From assembly GCA_964517665.1 (NCBI GenBank), contig CAZFCY010000004.1, positions 5,965-69,964 on the forward strand: a DNA stretch of 64,000 nucleotides, written 5' to 3'. Source of the stretch: Congregicoccus sp964517665 (GTDB lineage Bacteria > Verrucomicrobiota > Verrucomicrobiia > Opitutales > Opitutaceae). Within the stretch, counting starts at the first letter, position 1, and every line of letters begins with the position of its first letter. The position numbers and the translations under genes were made by a program. Below the pieces are notes generated by a model that saw only the letters and a program-made list of their open reading frames with translations, was not told where the DNA came from and ran no database searches. Positions 52,953-62,503 of this stretch are shown here, in pieces.

Positions 52953-53708
52953 GTGAGCAACAAGTTGCGCGTCGTGGTGTGGGGAGAGAATCTCCATGAG
53001 CACAAGAATCCCGTGGTCGGCGGCATTTACCCCGAGGGGATGCACAACGCCATCGCGGACGGATTGCGGGCCTCGGGGGACGATCTCGAGGTGGGGACCG
53101 CGACCTTGCAGGAGGCGGAGCACGGACTGCCCGAAAAGCGGCTGGCGGAGATCGATGTCTTGATCTGGTGGGGACACCTCGCGCACGACAAGGTGGCGGA
53201 CGAGATCGCCGAGCGCGTGCAGCGCGCGGTGCTCGGCGGCATGGGCCTGATCGTGCTGCACTCGGGGCATTTCTCGAAGCCGTTTCGCAAGCTCATGGGC
53301 ACGCCTTGCGGCCTGTGCTGGCGCGAGGCGGACGACAAGGAGCGCATCTGGGTGTGCAACCCGGGGCATCCGATCGCGGCGGGGATCGATCGTTATTTCG
53401 AGCTTCCGGCCGAGGAGATGTACGGCGAGCCGTTCGCGATCCCGCAGCCGGACGAGCAGGTGTTCATCTCATGGTTCGAAGGCGGCGAGGTGTTCCGGAG
53501 CGGCTGCTGCTGGAATCGCGGCGCGGGCAGGATCTTCTATTTCCGGCCGGGCCATGAAACGTATCCCACTTATCACGACAGGAACGTGCGGCGCGTGATC
53601 GCCAACGGCGCGCGCTGGGCGCGGCCCGCGGGGACGCGCCTCGCCGATCCCTACGCCTGTCCGAACACGAAGGAGCCGATCGAGAAGATCGCGCCGAAGA
53701 GCAGGTGA
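52953..53708 (+). CDS. ThuA-family protein
   Basis: GTG at 52953 is the probable start (SNKLRVVVWGENLHEHKNP). The 251-residue product matches the ThuA family with its class I glutamine amidotransferase-like fold: LIWWGHLAHDKVADEIAERVQRAVLGGMGLIVLHSGHFSKPF and GAGRIFYFRPGHETYPTYHDRNVRRVIANGARWA. ThuA proteins take part in trehalose and other disaccharide catabolism in some bacteria and are numerous in Verrucomicrobiota and Planctomycetota. It has no signal peptide. The first codons overlap a possible TATGTT -10 element at 52941, so the transcript may have a very short leader. Confidence 0.87.
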   Translation: MSNKLRVVVWGENLHEHKNPVVGGIYPEGMHNAIADGLRASGDDLEVGTATLQEAEHGLPEKRLAEIDVLIWWGHLAHDKVADEIAERVQRAVLGGMGLIVLHSGHFSKPFRKLMGTPCGLCWREADDKERIWVCNPGHPIAAGIDRYFELPAEEMYGEPFAIPQPDEQVFISWFEGGEVFRSGCCWNRGAGRIFYFRPGHETYPTYHDRNVRRVIANGARWARPAGTRLADPYACPNTKEPIEKIAPKSR

Positions 53709-53870
53709 CAGGTGTCAGGAAACAGGNNNNNNNNNNNNNNNNNNNNNNNNNNNNNNNNNNNNNNNNNNNNNNNNNNNNNNNNNNNNNNNNNNNNNNNNNN
53801 NNNNNNNNNNNNNNNNNNNNNNNNNNACAGGTGTCAGGAAACAGGAGGCAGGTGTCAGGAGCCCGACTCC
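53703..53870. repeat. CAGGN-type 7-bp repeat array containing an assembly gap (100 N)
   Basis: The sequence ACAGGTGTCAGGAAACAGG appears on both sides of 100 N (53727-53826). On the right it continues as five in-phase 7-mers (ACAGGTG, TCAGGAA, ACAGGAG, GCAGGTG, TCAGGAG) and ends near an inverted GACTCCTGA. The gap is a collapsed or unresolved repeat array of unknown length. No gene is visible from 53709 to 53968. Confidence 0.85.
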
Positions 53871-53968
53871 TGAAGGCGGAACTCCGAACCCGGAGCGGGA
53901 GACAGGGGCGCTGCCGTTCCGCGAGCCTGGCGTAATTTTAATCACACCCCTTCCTGCGCCGCTCCGGC

Positions 53969-55021
53969 TTAGTTCTGGTCGAAGTAGCGGACGTAGCCGC
54001 CGCGGCGGAGGCGCTCGAGCCAGCGGCTCTGGGCCTCGCGGGCCATCTGGCTGACGAGCATGCGCTCGATCTGCTCGCGAACTTCCTCGATCGGCTGGAT
54101 GCCGGAGACGCGGCGGTCCTCGGAGTAGAGGATGTAGATCTCGTTCTCGAGCTTGATGGGCTCGCTGAACTCGCTCTTCTCGAGCTTGAACGCGGCCGTG
54201 GAAAGCTCTTCGCGCAAGTCCGAGGGCGCCCACCAACCCCAGTCTCCGCCCTGCTTCTTGCTCGGGTCCTGCGAGTATTGTTTCGCCATGTCGGCGAAGC
54301 TGGCGCCGTTGCGGAGCTGCTCCATCACGGTGTCGGCCGTCTGCGTGAGGATCGAATCGTTCTCGTCGGCGATTTTCGTCAGGTGGATGAGGCGCAGATG
54401 CACGCTGTCGCCTTGATAGAACCGGTCGCGATTTTCGGTGTAGTAGTTTTCGATCTTCGCCGGGCTGACCATGGCCGTCGTCTTGCGCAACTGCTGTTCC
54501 ATGTAGCCGACGATGATCTCGTCCTCGACGATGCGGCGGTATTCCTTCTGCGTCTTTCCGATCGCGCGGAGGTAGGCGAGAAACTTGGAGCGGTCGCCTT
54601 CGAACTCCGTCATGATGCGCTCGTCCATCCGCTGGTCGACGTAGCTGGCGGGGATGCGCCGCTTTTCGTCGGAGTAGAAGTCCTTCACGATCAGCACCTC
54701 GTCCACGAGGTTCTGGATGATGTCGTCCTCGACCTCCTCGATGTTCTGGCGGAACTCGGTCGCGTTGCGGCTCCCGGAGCGGATCTGCGGGAGCAGCGGT
54801 TCGATGCGGCGGCGGATATCGCCGACGGTGATGATGCGGTCTTCGACGATGGCGGCGATGCCGTTGGCGAACCGGGCGCCGACTTCGCTCGTGTCGGAGG
54901 ATTGGGCTTCCGACGGATTCGTTGCCGGGGTGGTGGCGGACTGTCCGGAGAGTCCGGCGACCGCGAGCGTCGCGGCGGCGAGCAGACTCAGGGGGTTGCG
55001 CGGGGAGCGGATGGAAAGCAT
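53969..55021 (-). CDS. surA: SurA-like periplasmic peptidyl-prolyl isomerase/chaperone
   Basis: The 350-residue protein has a signal peptide (PLSLLAAATLAVAGLSGQS) and a SurA-type N-terminal chaperone domain (GIAAIVEDRIITVGDIRRRI...LVDEVLIVKDF). A parvulin PPIase domain follows at about residues 205-305: VHLRLIHLTKI, NGASFADMAKQYSQDPSKKQGGDWGWWAPSDL, and FSEPIKLENEIYILYSEDRR. It helps outer-membrane proteins fold in the periplasm. It starts 7 bp after the mfd stop on the same strand. Confidence 0.9.
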   Translation of the reverse strand: MLSIRSPRNPLSLLAAATLAVAGLSGQSATTPATNPSEAQSSDTSEVGARFANGIAAIVEDRIITVGDIRRRIEPLLPQIRSGSRNATEFRQNIEEVEDDIIQNLVDEVLIVKDFYSDEKRRIPASYVDQRMDERIMTEFEGDRSKFLAYLRAIGKTQKEYRRIVEDEIIVGYMEQQLRKTTAMVSPAKIENYYTENRDRFYQGDSVHLRLIHLTKIADENDSILTQTADTVMEQLRNGASFADMAKQYSQDPSKKQGGDWGWWAPSDLREELSTAAFKLEKSEFSEPIKLENEIYILYSEDRRVSGIQPIEEVREQIERMLVSQMAREAQSRWLERLRRGGYVRYFDQN

Positions 55022-55028
55022 GGAAGTG

Positions 55029-58000
55029 TCAGTTGGACAGATTGTTAAGAAACGTGTGAATTTCCCGTAACCTTGCTCCGGGGGTGCGCGCGGTCAAGCG
55101 GGGAAACCGGGTTCCGAGCATCACGAAGTCGTCGCGGTTGGAGCTGGCGCGGCGGAGTTTCAGCCGGTTGCCCTCCGTTTCGACCGAGAGGATGCGCTTC
55201 TGTTCGGCAAGACAACGAATCTCGGCGAGCGAGGCAAGCGCGCGCGCCTTCGCGGGAGGTTTGCCGAAACGGTCCTCGAGGCCGGCCATCAATTCGCGGA
55301 CTTCTTTCACGCTGCCAGCCATGGCGAGGCGGCGATAGACATCCACGCGCAAGGCCAGCTCCGGCACGTAATCGGCCGGGATCCGCGCCTCGATCGGCGG
55401 GCACTCGCCCTCGGATTTTTCGACGTCCTTCAATGCCGTGAAACCATCCGCGCGTCGCGAGACACCGAGGTCGGAAACGCCGTCGCGCGCCTCGCCCTGC
55501 CGGACGAAGTCGGGCTTCACCGACGCGCGCACGGCGCCGGCCGCGGGCTCGCCCTTGAGGCGCGCGATGCTCTGGCGCAACAACTGGCAATAGAGTTCGA
55601 AGCCGACGCCGACGATGTGCCCGCTCTGCTCGGCGCCGAGGAGGTTGCCGGCGCCGCGCAGCTCGAGATCGCGCATCGCGATGCGGAAGCCCGCGCCGAG
55701 CTGGTTGTGCTGGCGGATGGCGTTGAGGCGCTTGCGGGCGAGGTCGAGCAGGCGGCCGTGGCGATGCAACAAGAGGTAGGCGTAAGCCTGGTGTTTGAAA
55801 CGGCCGACGCGCCCGCGGAGCTGGTAGAGTTGCGAGAGCCCGAAGCGGTCGGCGCCTTCGATGATGANNNNNNNNNNTCCTTCTCGACCATCTGGCCGTG
55901 GCCGACACCGAAGCGCACGTCGGGCATCAGCTCGCGCAGCCGACCCGCGACGAGGTCGATCGTCTGCACGCGGTTGTGCAGATAGAAAACCTGCCCGCCA
56001 CGTCGCAGCTCGCGCCGGATCACATCGGTCACGAGTTTCTCGTCGTAGGCCCGGACGATCGTCTGGATCGGACGGCGTTCGGCGGGAGGCGTCTCGATCA
56101 CGCTGAGCTGGCGCGCGCCGGTGAGCGCGAGGTAGAGCGTGCGCGGGATCGGCGTGGCGCTCATGCTGAGGATGTCCACGTTCGTGCGCCAGTCCTTGAA
56201 GACCTCCTTGTGCTTCAGGCCGAAACGCTGCTCTTCGTCCACCACGACGAGCCCGAGGTCGCGGAACTTCACGTCGGCCTGCACGAGCCGGTGCGTGCCG
56301 ATGAGCACATCGACGCGGCCCTCGGCGAGCGCGGCGAGGATGCGCGTCTGCTCCTTGCGCGTGCGGAAGCGGCTGACCATTTCCACCACCACGGGAAAGC
56401 CGCTCATGCGCTCGCGAAAGGTGTTGAAATGCTGCTGGGCGAGCACGGTCGTGGGCGCGAGGATCGCGACCTGTTTTCCCGACATGACGGACTTGAAGGC
56501 CGCGCGCAGCGCGACCTCCGTCTTGCCGAAACCGACGTCGCCGCACACGAGCCGGTCCATCGGCTCGACCTTTTCCATGTCGCCCTTCACTTCGCGGATC
56601 GCGCGCGATTGATCGGGTGTTTCCCGATAAGGAAACGTGGCCTCGAACTCGCGGTCCCACTCGCCGTCGGGCTGGAATGCGAAACCGGGATTGTGCTCGC
56701 GGCGCGCCTGCACCTCGAGCAGGCGCGCCGCGTAGTCGAGTGTGGCGCGCTCGGCCGCGGCGCGGACTTTTTCCCAGCGCCCGGAGCCGATCCGGCCGAG
56801 TTGCGGGCGCGCCTTGGTCAGGCCGACGTAGCGGCTGACGAGGTGTGATTCCTGCAGCGGCACGTGCAGCAACACGCCCTCGTCGAACTCGAGCGTGAGC
56901 ACCTCGCGCATCTCGCCACGCATCTCGAGTTGTATCGCGCCACGATAGATCGCGATGCCGTGCTGGAGGTGGACGACGAACTCGCCCTCGACCAGCTCGG
57001 AGAAATCGAGCAACTGATCCACCTGCGACTGGTTGACCAGCGCCTTGCCGCGCCCGCGCGGACGGCGGCGCCGCCGGCAGCCGAAGATCTCGGTCTCGCT
57101 GACCACGACGAGTCCGGTGGCTCTCGCGAGGCGCGGCCACGTCGGGCGCTCATGCCCTTCGCGGAAGGTGACGCGGAAGCCCTCGTTGAGCGCGCCGACG
57201 AGAAACTCCGGTTTCAACGCGGCGAGATCCGCCTCCTCGCGCAGCAGCTCGGTCACCCGCGCCTCCTCGCCCGCGCGGGGCAGGACGATCGCGATGTGCT
57301 CGCCGGCGCGCGACCATTCCGCGAGATGGGAGAAGAAGCGCGCGCGCTGGGTCTGCTCCTCGATCAGGCGTTCGTCCGCGAGCCGCGCCTCTTCGGCAAG
57401 ACCGCGAAACATCGAGAGCGATTCCGCGTCGAGGGCGAGCGGTTCCACGTCGTCCGGCTGGCCGAGATCGAGTTCGGAGATCTCCGTCCAGCGATCGCCG
57501 CGCGCCCGGCAGCCGGCCATCAATTCCGGCCACGGGATGCTTCGGATCGAGCCTGCCTGTAGTTGTAATTCGGATACAGCCGCGACAAGGTCGTCGGGCT
57601 CGAGGGCGAGCCAGTGAATCGGTCCGGCGATGTGCGCGAGAAGATCGCTGGACGGGCCGGCGAAAACGTCGCCGGCCGGCGGCGGCATGAGCGTGATCGC
57701 CGCCGCCTTCTCGCCCGAGCGCTGCGTGACGGGATCGAAGGCGCGGATGTCCTCGACCTCGTCGCCAAAGAAGTCGATCCGGTAGGGCGTCTCGGCCGTG
57801 ACGGGATAGACGTCGATGATGCCGCCGCGCACCGCGAACTGTCCCGGCGCCTCGCACACGGCCTCGGAGTCGTAGTCGAGGGCGCGGAGTCGTTCGACCA
57901 GCGCGGCGTGTTTGCGCTGTTCGCCGACGCGGATCGTCACGGCGGCGTTTTCGATCGCGCCCGGCGTTGGCAGGGGCTGTGTCAGCGCGCCCGGTGTCGC

Positions 58001-58357
58001 GACGATCGCGAGCGGGCGATCCGGGCTGGGCTGGGCGCGCAGGAGTTCGAGCACCGCGAGCCGGTCGCAGGCGATGTCGAAGTTTTCCGTCGCGCCGGCC
58101 TCCTCCTCGCGCAATTCCGGCAGCAGCGCGCACATCGTCCCCGGCGCGCCGGGCGAGCGGGCGCGGGCGAAGAGGACGAGGTCCTCGGTCAACTGCGCGG
58201 CCGCGCGCGCGTCGGCCACGAGCACGAGACTCACCGCGGCGCGGCCACGGTGTATCCATTCTTCAACGACAAGCGGCGCGCAGGCGCGGTTGACCCCGAC
58301 GACGCGCGCGCGCGCGGCGTCCGCGAGGTTCGACAGGCTGCCGGGAGCGTTACTCAC
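55029..58357 (-). CDS. mfd: Transcription-repair coupling factor Mfd, interrupted by an assembly gap
   Basis: The N-terminal portion (from 58357) has UvrB-like domain 1 (VRGGIIDVYPVTAETPYRIDFFGDEVEDIRAFDP). It continues with the RNA-polymerase-interacting domain (ELVEGEFVVHLQHGIAIYRG) and helicase motifs I (RLVCGDVGFGKTEVALRAAF), II (DEEQRFG), III (SMSATPIPRTL). A run of ten N at 55868-55877 interrupts motif V. The C-terminal part resumes at IIEGADRFGLSQLYQLRGRVGRFKHQAYAYLL and ends in the regulatory D7-like domain. By comparison with E. coli Mfd about 40 residues (roughly 110-120 bp) are missing at the gap, so ten is not real. Mfd removes stalled RNA polymerase and recruits UvrAB. Confidence 0.95.
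55868..55877. other. Assembly gap (10 N) in mfd
   Basis: Placeholder gap. Flanking residues of one Mfd protein are out of frame and lack the conserved helicase motif V, so considerably more than ten bases are missing. Confidence 0.93.
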
Positions 58358-58419
58358 GGATTAAAAAGAAGGGCAGGCGCCCCATGGGCGTTGACCTGAA
58401 TACTTCGGGAGAAGGAGCG

Positions 58420-58456
58420 AAGAAATGGCCACATAAGGCTCACAAGGCACAAAAGG
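58420..58456. repeat. 9-bp tandem repeat in the mfd-rnc gap
   Basis: Three consecutive degenerate 9-mers (CACATAAGG, CTCACAAGG, CACAAAAGG) lie in the 226-bp gap between rnc and mfd. The remainder of 58358-58583 shows no gene. Confidence 0.6.
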
Positions 58457-58583
58457 GAATTCACTGCTTTGTGTCGTCCTGCGCCACAATGCCGAGCCTT
58501 CAGTGGCCATCTGCTTTCTGGAGGATTGGAGCGGTCTGAAGTGCCGCAAACAAGAGTGTCCGCGCCCCTTTGACAGGCTTCAG

Positions 58584-59294
58584 TCATTGCGGTTCGTCCA
58601 TCGCCCACTGGCTCAAGGCCTCGCTGGCGGCGGCTTCCTCGGCCTCTTTTTTCGAGGCGCCGGAGCCGCGGCCGAGCACGCGGTCGAAGAGGAGCACCTC
58701 GACCTCGAACGAGCGTTCGTGCGCGGGGCCCTCTTCGCGCGTGACGCGGTAGGAGAGCGCGTTGTTGCCGTGGATCGGTTGCGCCAGCTCCTGCAGCCGG
58801 CCCTTGGGATTGATGTGCACGATGTGGCGCGAAAGCCGCTCGTTCAGATCGCCGTACCAGCCGAGCACGACGCGGCGGGTGGTTTCGAAACCGGCGTCGA
58901 GATGGATCGCGGCCACGAGGGCCTCGATCGCGTCCTCCAGCGCGGCGAGCCGCAGGTGGCCCGAGGAGGCGCGCATGGACGCGCTGACCCGCAGCACCTG
59001 CTCGATGCCCAGCTCGCGGGCGAGTTCGGCGAGAAACACGCCGCGCGTGACGGTCGAGCGGCGCGAGGTGAGCGGGCCCTCGCGCTCCGCGGGAAACAGC
59101 GCGACGAGTTGCTCGGAGATGATGAGCTGCAGCACCGCGTCTCCCAGAAACTCGAGCCTCTGGTTGTGCTCGATGCCGGGCACATCCTGCTGGGCGGAGG
59201 GATGCGTCAGGCAAAGCTGGAGCAGCTTGGGATCGTGAAAGCGGTAGTTGATCCGCTCCTGAAAGGCGTCCAGCGCCACGGGGTCGATCGTCAT
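58584..59294 (-). CDS. rnc: Ribonuclease III
   Basis: The 236-residue enzyme has the RNase III signature in HNQRLEFLGDAVLQLIISEQL, with further conserved acidic residues in ALEDAIEALVAAIHLDAGFE. A C-terminal double-stranded-RNA-binding domain follows (NPKGRLQELAQPIHGNNALSYRVTREEGPAHERSFEVEVLLFDRVLGRGSGASKKEAEEAAASEAL). It cuts structured RNAs such as rRNA precursors. It is the first gene of the rnc-mfd-surA run on the minus strand, with a 226-bp gap before mfd. Upstream is a REP-like element, then a convergent-free ABC permease gene on the same strand. Confidence 0.96.
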   Translation of the reverse strand: MTIDPVALDAFQERINYRFHDPKLLQLCLTHPSAQQDVPGIEHNQRLEFLGDAVLQLIISEQLVALFPAEREGPLTSRRSTVTRGVFLAELARELGIEQVLRVSASMRASSGHLRLAALEDAIEALVAAIHLDAGFETTRRVVLGWYGDLNERLSRHIVHINPKGRLQELAQPIHGNNALSYRVTREEGPAHERSFEVEVLLFDRVLGRGSGASKKEAEEAAASEALSQWAMDEPQ

Positions 59295-59331
59295 GATTCG
59301 TATTTCGGGAGTTCAGGCTTGCCGGCCTTTG

Positions 59332-59401
59332 GGCAGGAGCGGCTTCAGCCGCGATTCGCATGACGCATGGGCTTTCAGATCGCGGCTGAAGCCGCTCCTG
59401 C
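59332..59401. repeat. REP/REPIN-like inverted repeat, copy 3
   Basis: GCAGGAGCGGCTTCAGCCGC (from 59332) and its complement (to 59401) flank a 20-base spacer. The element lies between rnc and the ABC-2 permease gene. It matches copy 1 at 11714-11780 almost exactly in the arms. Confidence 0.85.
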
Positions 59402-59450
59402 CTTCGGTTGCTTTGCTGCGTTCCGTCCGATTCATCCGCTGAGTCCGGCT

Positions 59451-60245
59451 TCAGGAACTCGCGCTGGAGTATCGCCGCAGCCCGAAGTGGAAGAACGCCG
59501 CCGCCGCGGCGAACCACGCGGTTGCGATGCCGGCGAGCCACGCGATCTGCCACACGCGCGGCCCGTGGATCAAGGTTTCAGAGGGAAAATTGGAGATGAT
59601 CACGGCGGGAAAGAGATATACGAAAACCACCTCCATCGCGCCGCGCAACGCCGGCCGCGGAAGTCGCGAGAGATCGAAGAGCGCGAAATAGCCGCCCTCG
59701 ATCCCCTGCACGCGCGTGATCCAGAAGGCGAGCGCGACGAGCGCGACCACGGTGCTGAAGTGGATGACCAGCCCGCAGAAGACGAGGAACGCGTAGACGA
59801 CGATGTCGATCGCGCCGGGATGAAGCCCGAGCTGCCCGGCGGCATAGACCACGATGCCGAGCGCGACCACGGAGTTGAGCAGGCCGTCGAGTTCGATCTT
59901 GCGGGTCGCGAGCATGAAGAGCGGGTTGCCCGGCTGCGCGAGGTAGAAGTCGAGCGTGCCTTCGCGCACGTTGCGGTCCACCGCGAAGAGGTTGGTCATG
60001 AAGAAGGTCATGAACAGCCGCATGATCAGCATCGCCGTGCCGACAAGCAGGATCATCTCCGATTTCCCCCAGCCCGCGATCGCGTCGACGTGGCGAAACA
60101 TGACCTCGATCAGGAGCAGGTTCACCGCCATCCACAGGACGTCGACCACGATCCAGAGAAAGAAGTCGAAGCGAAACATCATCGTGCGCACGACCGAGTA
60201 ACGGATCGAGGCCAGCCAGATGCGGATGTAGGCGAGGAGGCTCAC
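59451..60245 (-). CDS. ABC-2 type permease, DUF990 family (subunit 1)
   Basis: GTG at 60245 is taken as the start (SLLAYIRIWLASIRYSVVRTMMFRFDFFLW), because the ATG at 60332 lies in a 7-mer repeat array. The 264-residue product has about six membrane segments. GTLDFYLAQPGNPLFMLATRKIELDGL is a family hallmark, and the protein resembles PF06182-type exporters that work in pairs. The next gene encodes a partner of the same fold. No ATPase gene lies beside them in the window. Substrate is unknown. Confidence 0.82.
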   Translation of the reverse strand: MSLLAYIRIWLASIRYSVVRTMMFRFDFFLWIVVDVLWMAVNLLLIEVMFRHVDAIAGWGKSEMILLVGTAMLIMRLFMTFFMTNLFAVDRNVREGTLDFYLAQPGNPLFMLATRKIELDGLLNSVVALGIVVYAAGQLGLHPGAIDIVVYAFLVFCGLVIHFSTVVALVALAFWITRVQGIEGGYFALFDLSRLPRPALRGAMEVVFVYLFPAVIISNFPSETLIHGPRVWQIAWLAGIATAWFAAAAAFFHFGLRRYSSASS

Positions 60246-60360
60246 GAGAAGGAGCGAGAAGCGAGTAGTGAGTAGCGAGTAGAGAAAAGTGAGGCGCTTG
60301 CAGCGCGAAAATACGAGATGCGCATTCTTCATGCTCGCTACTCACTCCTCGCTTCTTCAC
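60246..60360. repeat. GCGAGTA-type 7-bp repeats, inverted pair between two permease genes
   Basis: Degenerate 7-mers (GCGAGAA, GCGAGTA, GTGAGTA, GCGAGTA) at about 60254-60281 face an inverted block at about 60328-60357. The left block is read as a false N-terminus (SLLTTRFSLLL) in the longer permease frame. Confidence 0.78.
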
Positions 60361-60363
60361 CTC

Positions 60364-61173
60364 CTACCCTCCCACCGCCGTGTGCCGGCGCAGGCCCAGG
60401 TTCCACAGCATGCGGCCGCCGGCGACGAATGCGATTGTCCACAAAAGCTGGATGCACAGCCCCGATTGCGCCGCCTCGATCGATTCGATCCGGCCCGTGA
60501 CCAGCCCGACCGGGAAGTAGGCCTGGTAGTAGAAGGGCAGCCATTGGCTGACGCGGTAGAGCGCGTCCGGCATCAGATCGAGCGGGAAGATCTGTCCGCT
60601 CAGGAGCGTCTCGATCGCGAGGGAGAGGATGACGAAGCCCTGGATCTCGAGAAACCAGAACGCGAGCAGCCCGAAACAATACGCGAGGCTGAACTGGATG
60701 AGCGCGGCGAGCGCGAAGGCCGGAATCGCCGCGAGCCAGCGCCACGTTTCCACGTTTCGCGGCAGGTAGTCGTGCAGGAGCGGCAGCAGCAGCAACAGCG
60801 GCACGAAGACCACCACGCCCGTCACCGCCCGGCTGGCGAAGAAGAGCGTGAGCCGGTAGAGGTAGTAGTCGATCGGCTTGGTGAGAAACTGGTTGATCAT
60901 GCCGCTGCGAATCTCCTCGCCGATCTGGTAGTCCTCGTTGAACGCGCTGATCAGGTAGTTCGCGACGATCAAGAGGAGGAAATAACTCATCGTCTCCTCG
61001 AACGAGAAGCCGCCGATCGACGCCTTGTCAGCATACGCCGCGCGCCAGAGCACGGCCACGGCGGCGAGGTGCAGGAGCGAAAACGCCACCCGCATGATGA
61101 AGTTCCACCGATACACGAGCGCGCTCTGCAGCCCGAGGCCGAAGACGTGTCGATACTTCAGGAGTTGGGTCAC
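60364..61173 (-). CDS. ABC-2 type permease, DUF990 family (subunit 2)
   Basis: GTG at 61173 is taken as the start (TQLLKYRHVFGLGLQSALVYRWNFIMRV), matching the family N-terminus; the ATG at 61248 adds an Arg/Pro-rich stretch. The 269-residue product has about six membrane segments. It contains EIRSGMINQFLTKPIDYYLYRL, the hallmark loop that mirrors GTLDFYLAQPGNPLFML of the sister protein. The two permeases probably form a heterodimer. The upstream gene is parA at 164 bp, not the expected ATPase. Confidence 0.85.
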   Translation of the reverse strand: MTQLLKYRHVFGLGLQSALVYRWNFIMRVAFSLLHLAAVAVLWRAAYADKASIGGFSFEETMSYFLLLIVANYLISAFNEDYQIGEEIRSGMINQFLTKPIDYYLYRLTLFFASRAVTGVVVFVPLLLLLPLLHDYLPRNVETWRWLAAIPAFALAALIQFSLAYCFGLLAFWFLEIQGFVILSLAIETLLSGQIFPLDLMPDALYRVSQWLPFYYQAYFPVGLVTGRIESIEAAQSGLCIQLLWTIAFVAGGRMLWNLGLRRHTAVGG

Positions 61174-61337
61174 GGAACGCACAGGGGTGGCACGGAGATC
61201 GCGGAGCAACGGAGGCCGGTTTTCAGATCGTCCACAAGGAAACGACAAATGTCTGGCGTCGATTCGAGTCTGCCCGCGCCGGCGCCGGCGGGATCAAATG
61301 GAATCCTTGCGCCCCTTGTGTTGCTCCCTGCCTCCGC

Positions 61338-62117
61338 TCAGGCGAGGTCGAAGCGCTTGATCACTTCCTTCGACAGGTTGCGATACGCCGAGGCGCCCGG
61401 GCTGGTCGCGTCGTATTCGAAGATCGTTTTTCCGAAGCTCGGCGCCTCGCTCAGGCGCACGGTGCGCGGGACGACGGTGTTGAAAATCTTGTCCGGCAGG
61501 TGTGTGCGGACTTCGTCGACGACCTGGCGCGAGAGGTTCGTGCGGATGTCGTACATCGTCATGACGATCCCGCCCACGGACAGGTCGGGATTCACGCCCG
61601 CGTCGTGCAGGCGCTGGACGACCTTGAGGATCTGCCCGAGCCCTTCGAGCGCGAGGTATTCGCACTGCAACGCCACGAGCAGAAAATTGGCCGCGGCGAG
61701 GCTGTTCATCGACAACAGGCCGAGCGCGGGCGGGCAATCGATGATGATGGCCCGAAAGCGATCGGAACCCGTCACAGGCTCGAGAGCGTTCCGGAGCTGG
61801 AGAAGGTAGTCGGGCTTCTGCGCCAGCTCGATCTCGGCGGCGGCCAGATCGACCTCGGCCGGGAGCACGAAGAGGTTCTTCACATGCGACTCGACGACCA
61901 TGTCCAGGGCCGAGCCCTCGCCGAGGAGCGGGCCGTAGATGCTGCGGCCCTCCTCGCGTTCGACGCCGAGCCCGCTCGAGGCGTTGCCCTGCGGATCGAG
62001 ATCGATCACGAGGGTGGGGATCTTCCGCTCCGCGAGGGCGGCGGCGAGGTTGATGGCCGTGGTCGTCTTGCCCACGCCCCCTTTCTGATTCGCGATGGTG
62101 AAAACCGTGGCCGGCAT
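61338..62117 (-). CDS. parA: ParA/Soj-family chromosome partitioning ATPase
   Basis: The start is set at 62117 (MPATVFTIANQKGGVGKTTTAINLAAAL). The 259-residue product has the deviant Walker A KGGVGKTTT. The Walker A' region is LDPQGNASSGLG, and Walker B is IIDCPPALGLLSMNSLAAA. VPRTVRLSEAPSFGKTIFEYD is typical of chromosomal ParA/Soj. It works with ParB bound to parS to segregate the chromosome. No parB gene is visible downstream in the window (the neighbours are ABC permeases), which is unusual as parAB usually adjoin. The plus-strand frame over the same bases is a shadow. Confidence 0.94.
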   Translation of the reverse strand: MPATVFTIANQKGGVGKTTTAINLAAALAERKIPTLVIDLDPQGNASSGLGVEREEGRSIYGPLLGEGSALDMVVESHVKNLFVLPAEVDLAAAEIELAQKPDYLLQLRNALEPVTGSDRFRAIIIDCPPALGLLSMNSLAAANFLLVALQCEYLALEGLGQILKVVQRLHDAGVNPDLSVGGIVMTMYDIRTNLSRQVVDEVRTHLPDKIFNTVVPRTVRLSEAPSFGKTIFEYDATSPGASAYRNLSKEVIKRFDLA

Positions 62118-62248
62118 GCGAGGTAGATCACTGCGCGCGCGGGCGGAGTCCACCGAGAAAATGCGGGAAAATCCGCTTGAAAGGCGGAAACCGTATGACG
62201 ATGGTGGCCGCTCGTTTTTGCCGGAGGCTCCTCGCGCCGGCAGGACAC

Positions 62249-62323
62249 GGCGCGGTAGCCAAGTGGTAAGGCCGGGCTCTGCAAAAGCCCTATACGCCGG
62301 TTCGATTCCGGCCCGCGCCTCCA
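62249..62323 (+). tRNA. tRNA-Cys (anticodon GCA)
   Basis: A 75-nt cloverleaf: acceptor GGCGCGG (62249-62255) pairs with CCGCGCC (62313-62319). The anticodon loop TCTGCAAA gives GCA, the T arm is GCCGGTTCGATTCCGGC, and CCA is encoded (62321-62323). An integrase gene begins 181 bp downstream, so its 3' end is a candidate attachment site. Confidence 0.95.
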
Positions 62324-62503
62324 GTTTCTAATCCATGTGGATTAGAGAGTTACGCGGATTGGAAGGGCCACTGTCAGTGAAAGTGTCAGTAAATCGAGGA
62401 CGGAAAAAACGATCCGTCCACAATTCGCTGATACGATCCTGAAACTCGCCCGCTGCTCGCTAACGCGAGTTGCTCGGAATGCGTTACGATTCGGCACGTT
62501 CCG

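Noticed and set aside
53703..53870. CRISPR array
   Set aside because: Repeats are 7 bp, contiguous and degenerate, with no spacers, and there are no cas genes.
60246..60332. N-terminal extension of the first ABC-2 permease
   Set aside because: It is translated 7-mer repeat; GTG at 60245 gives the family N-terminus.
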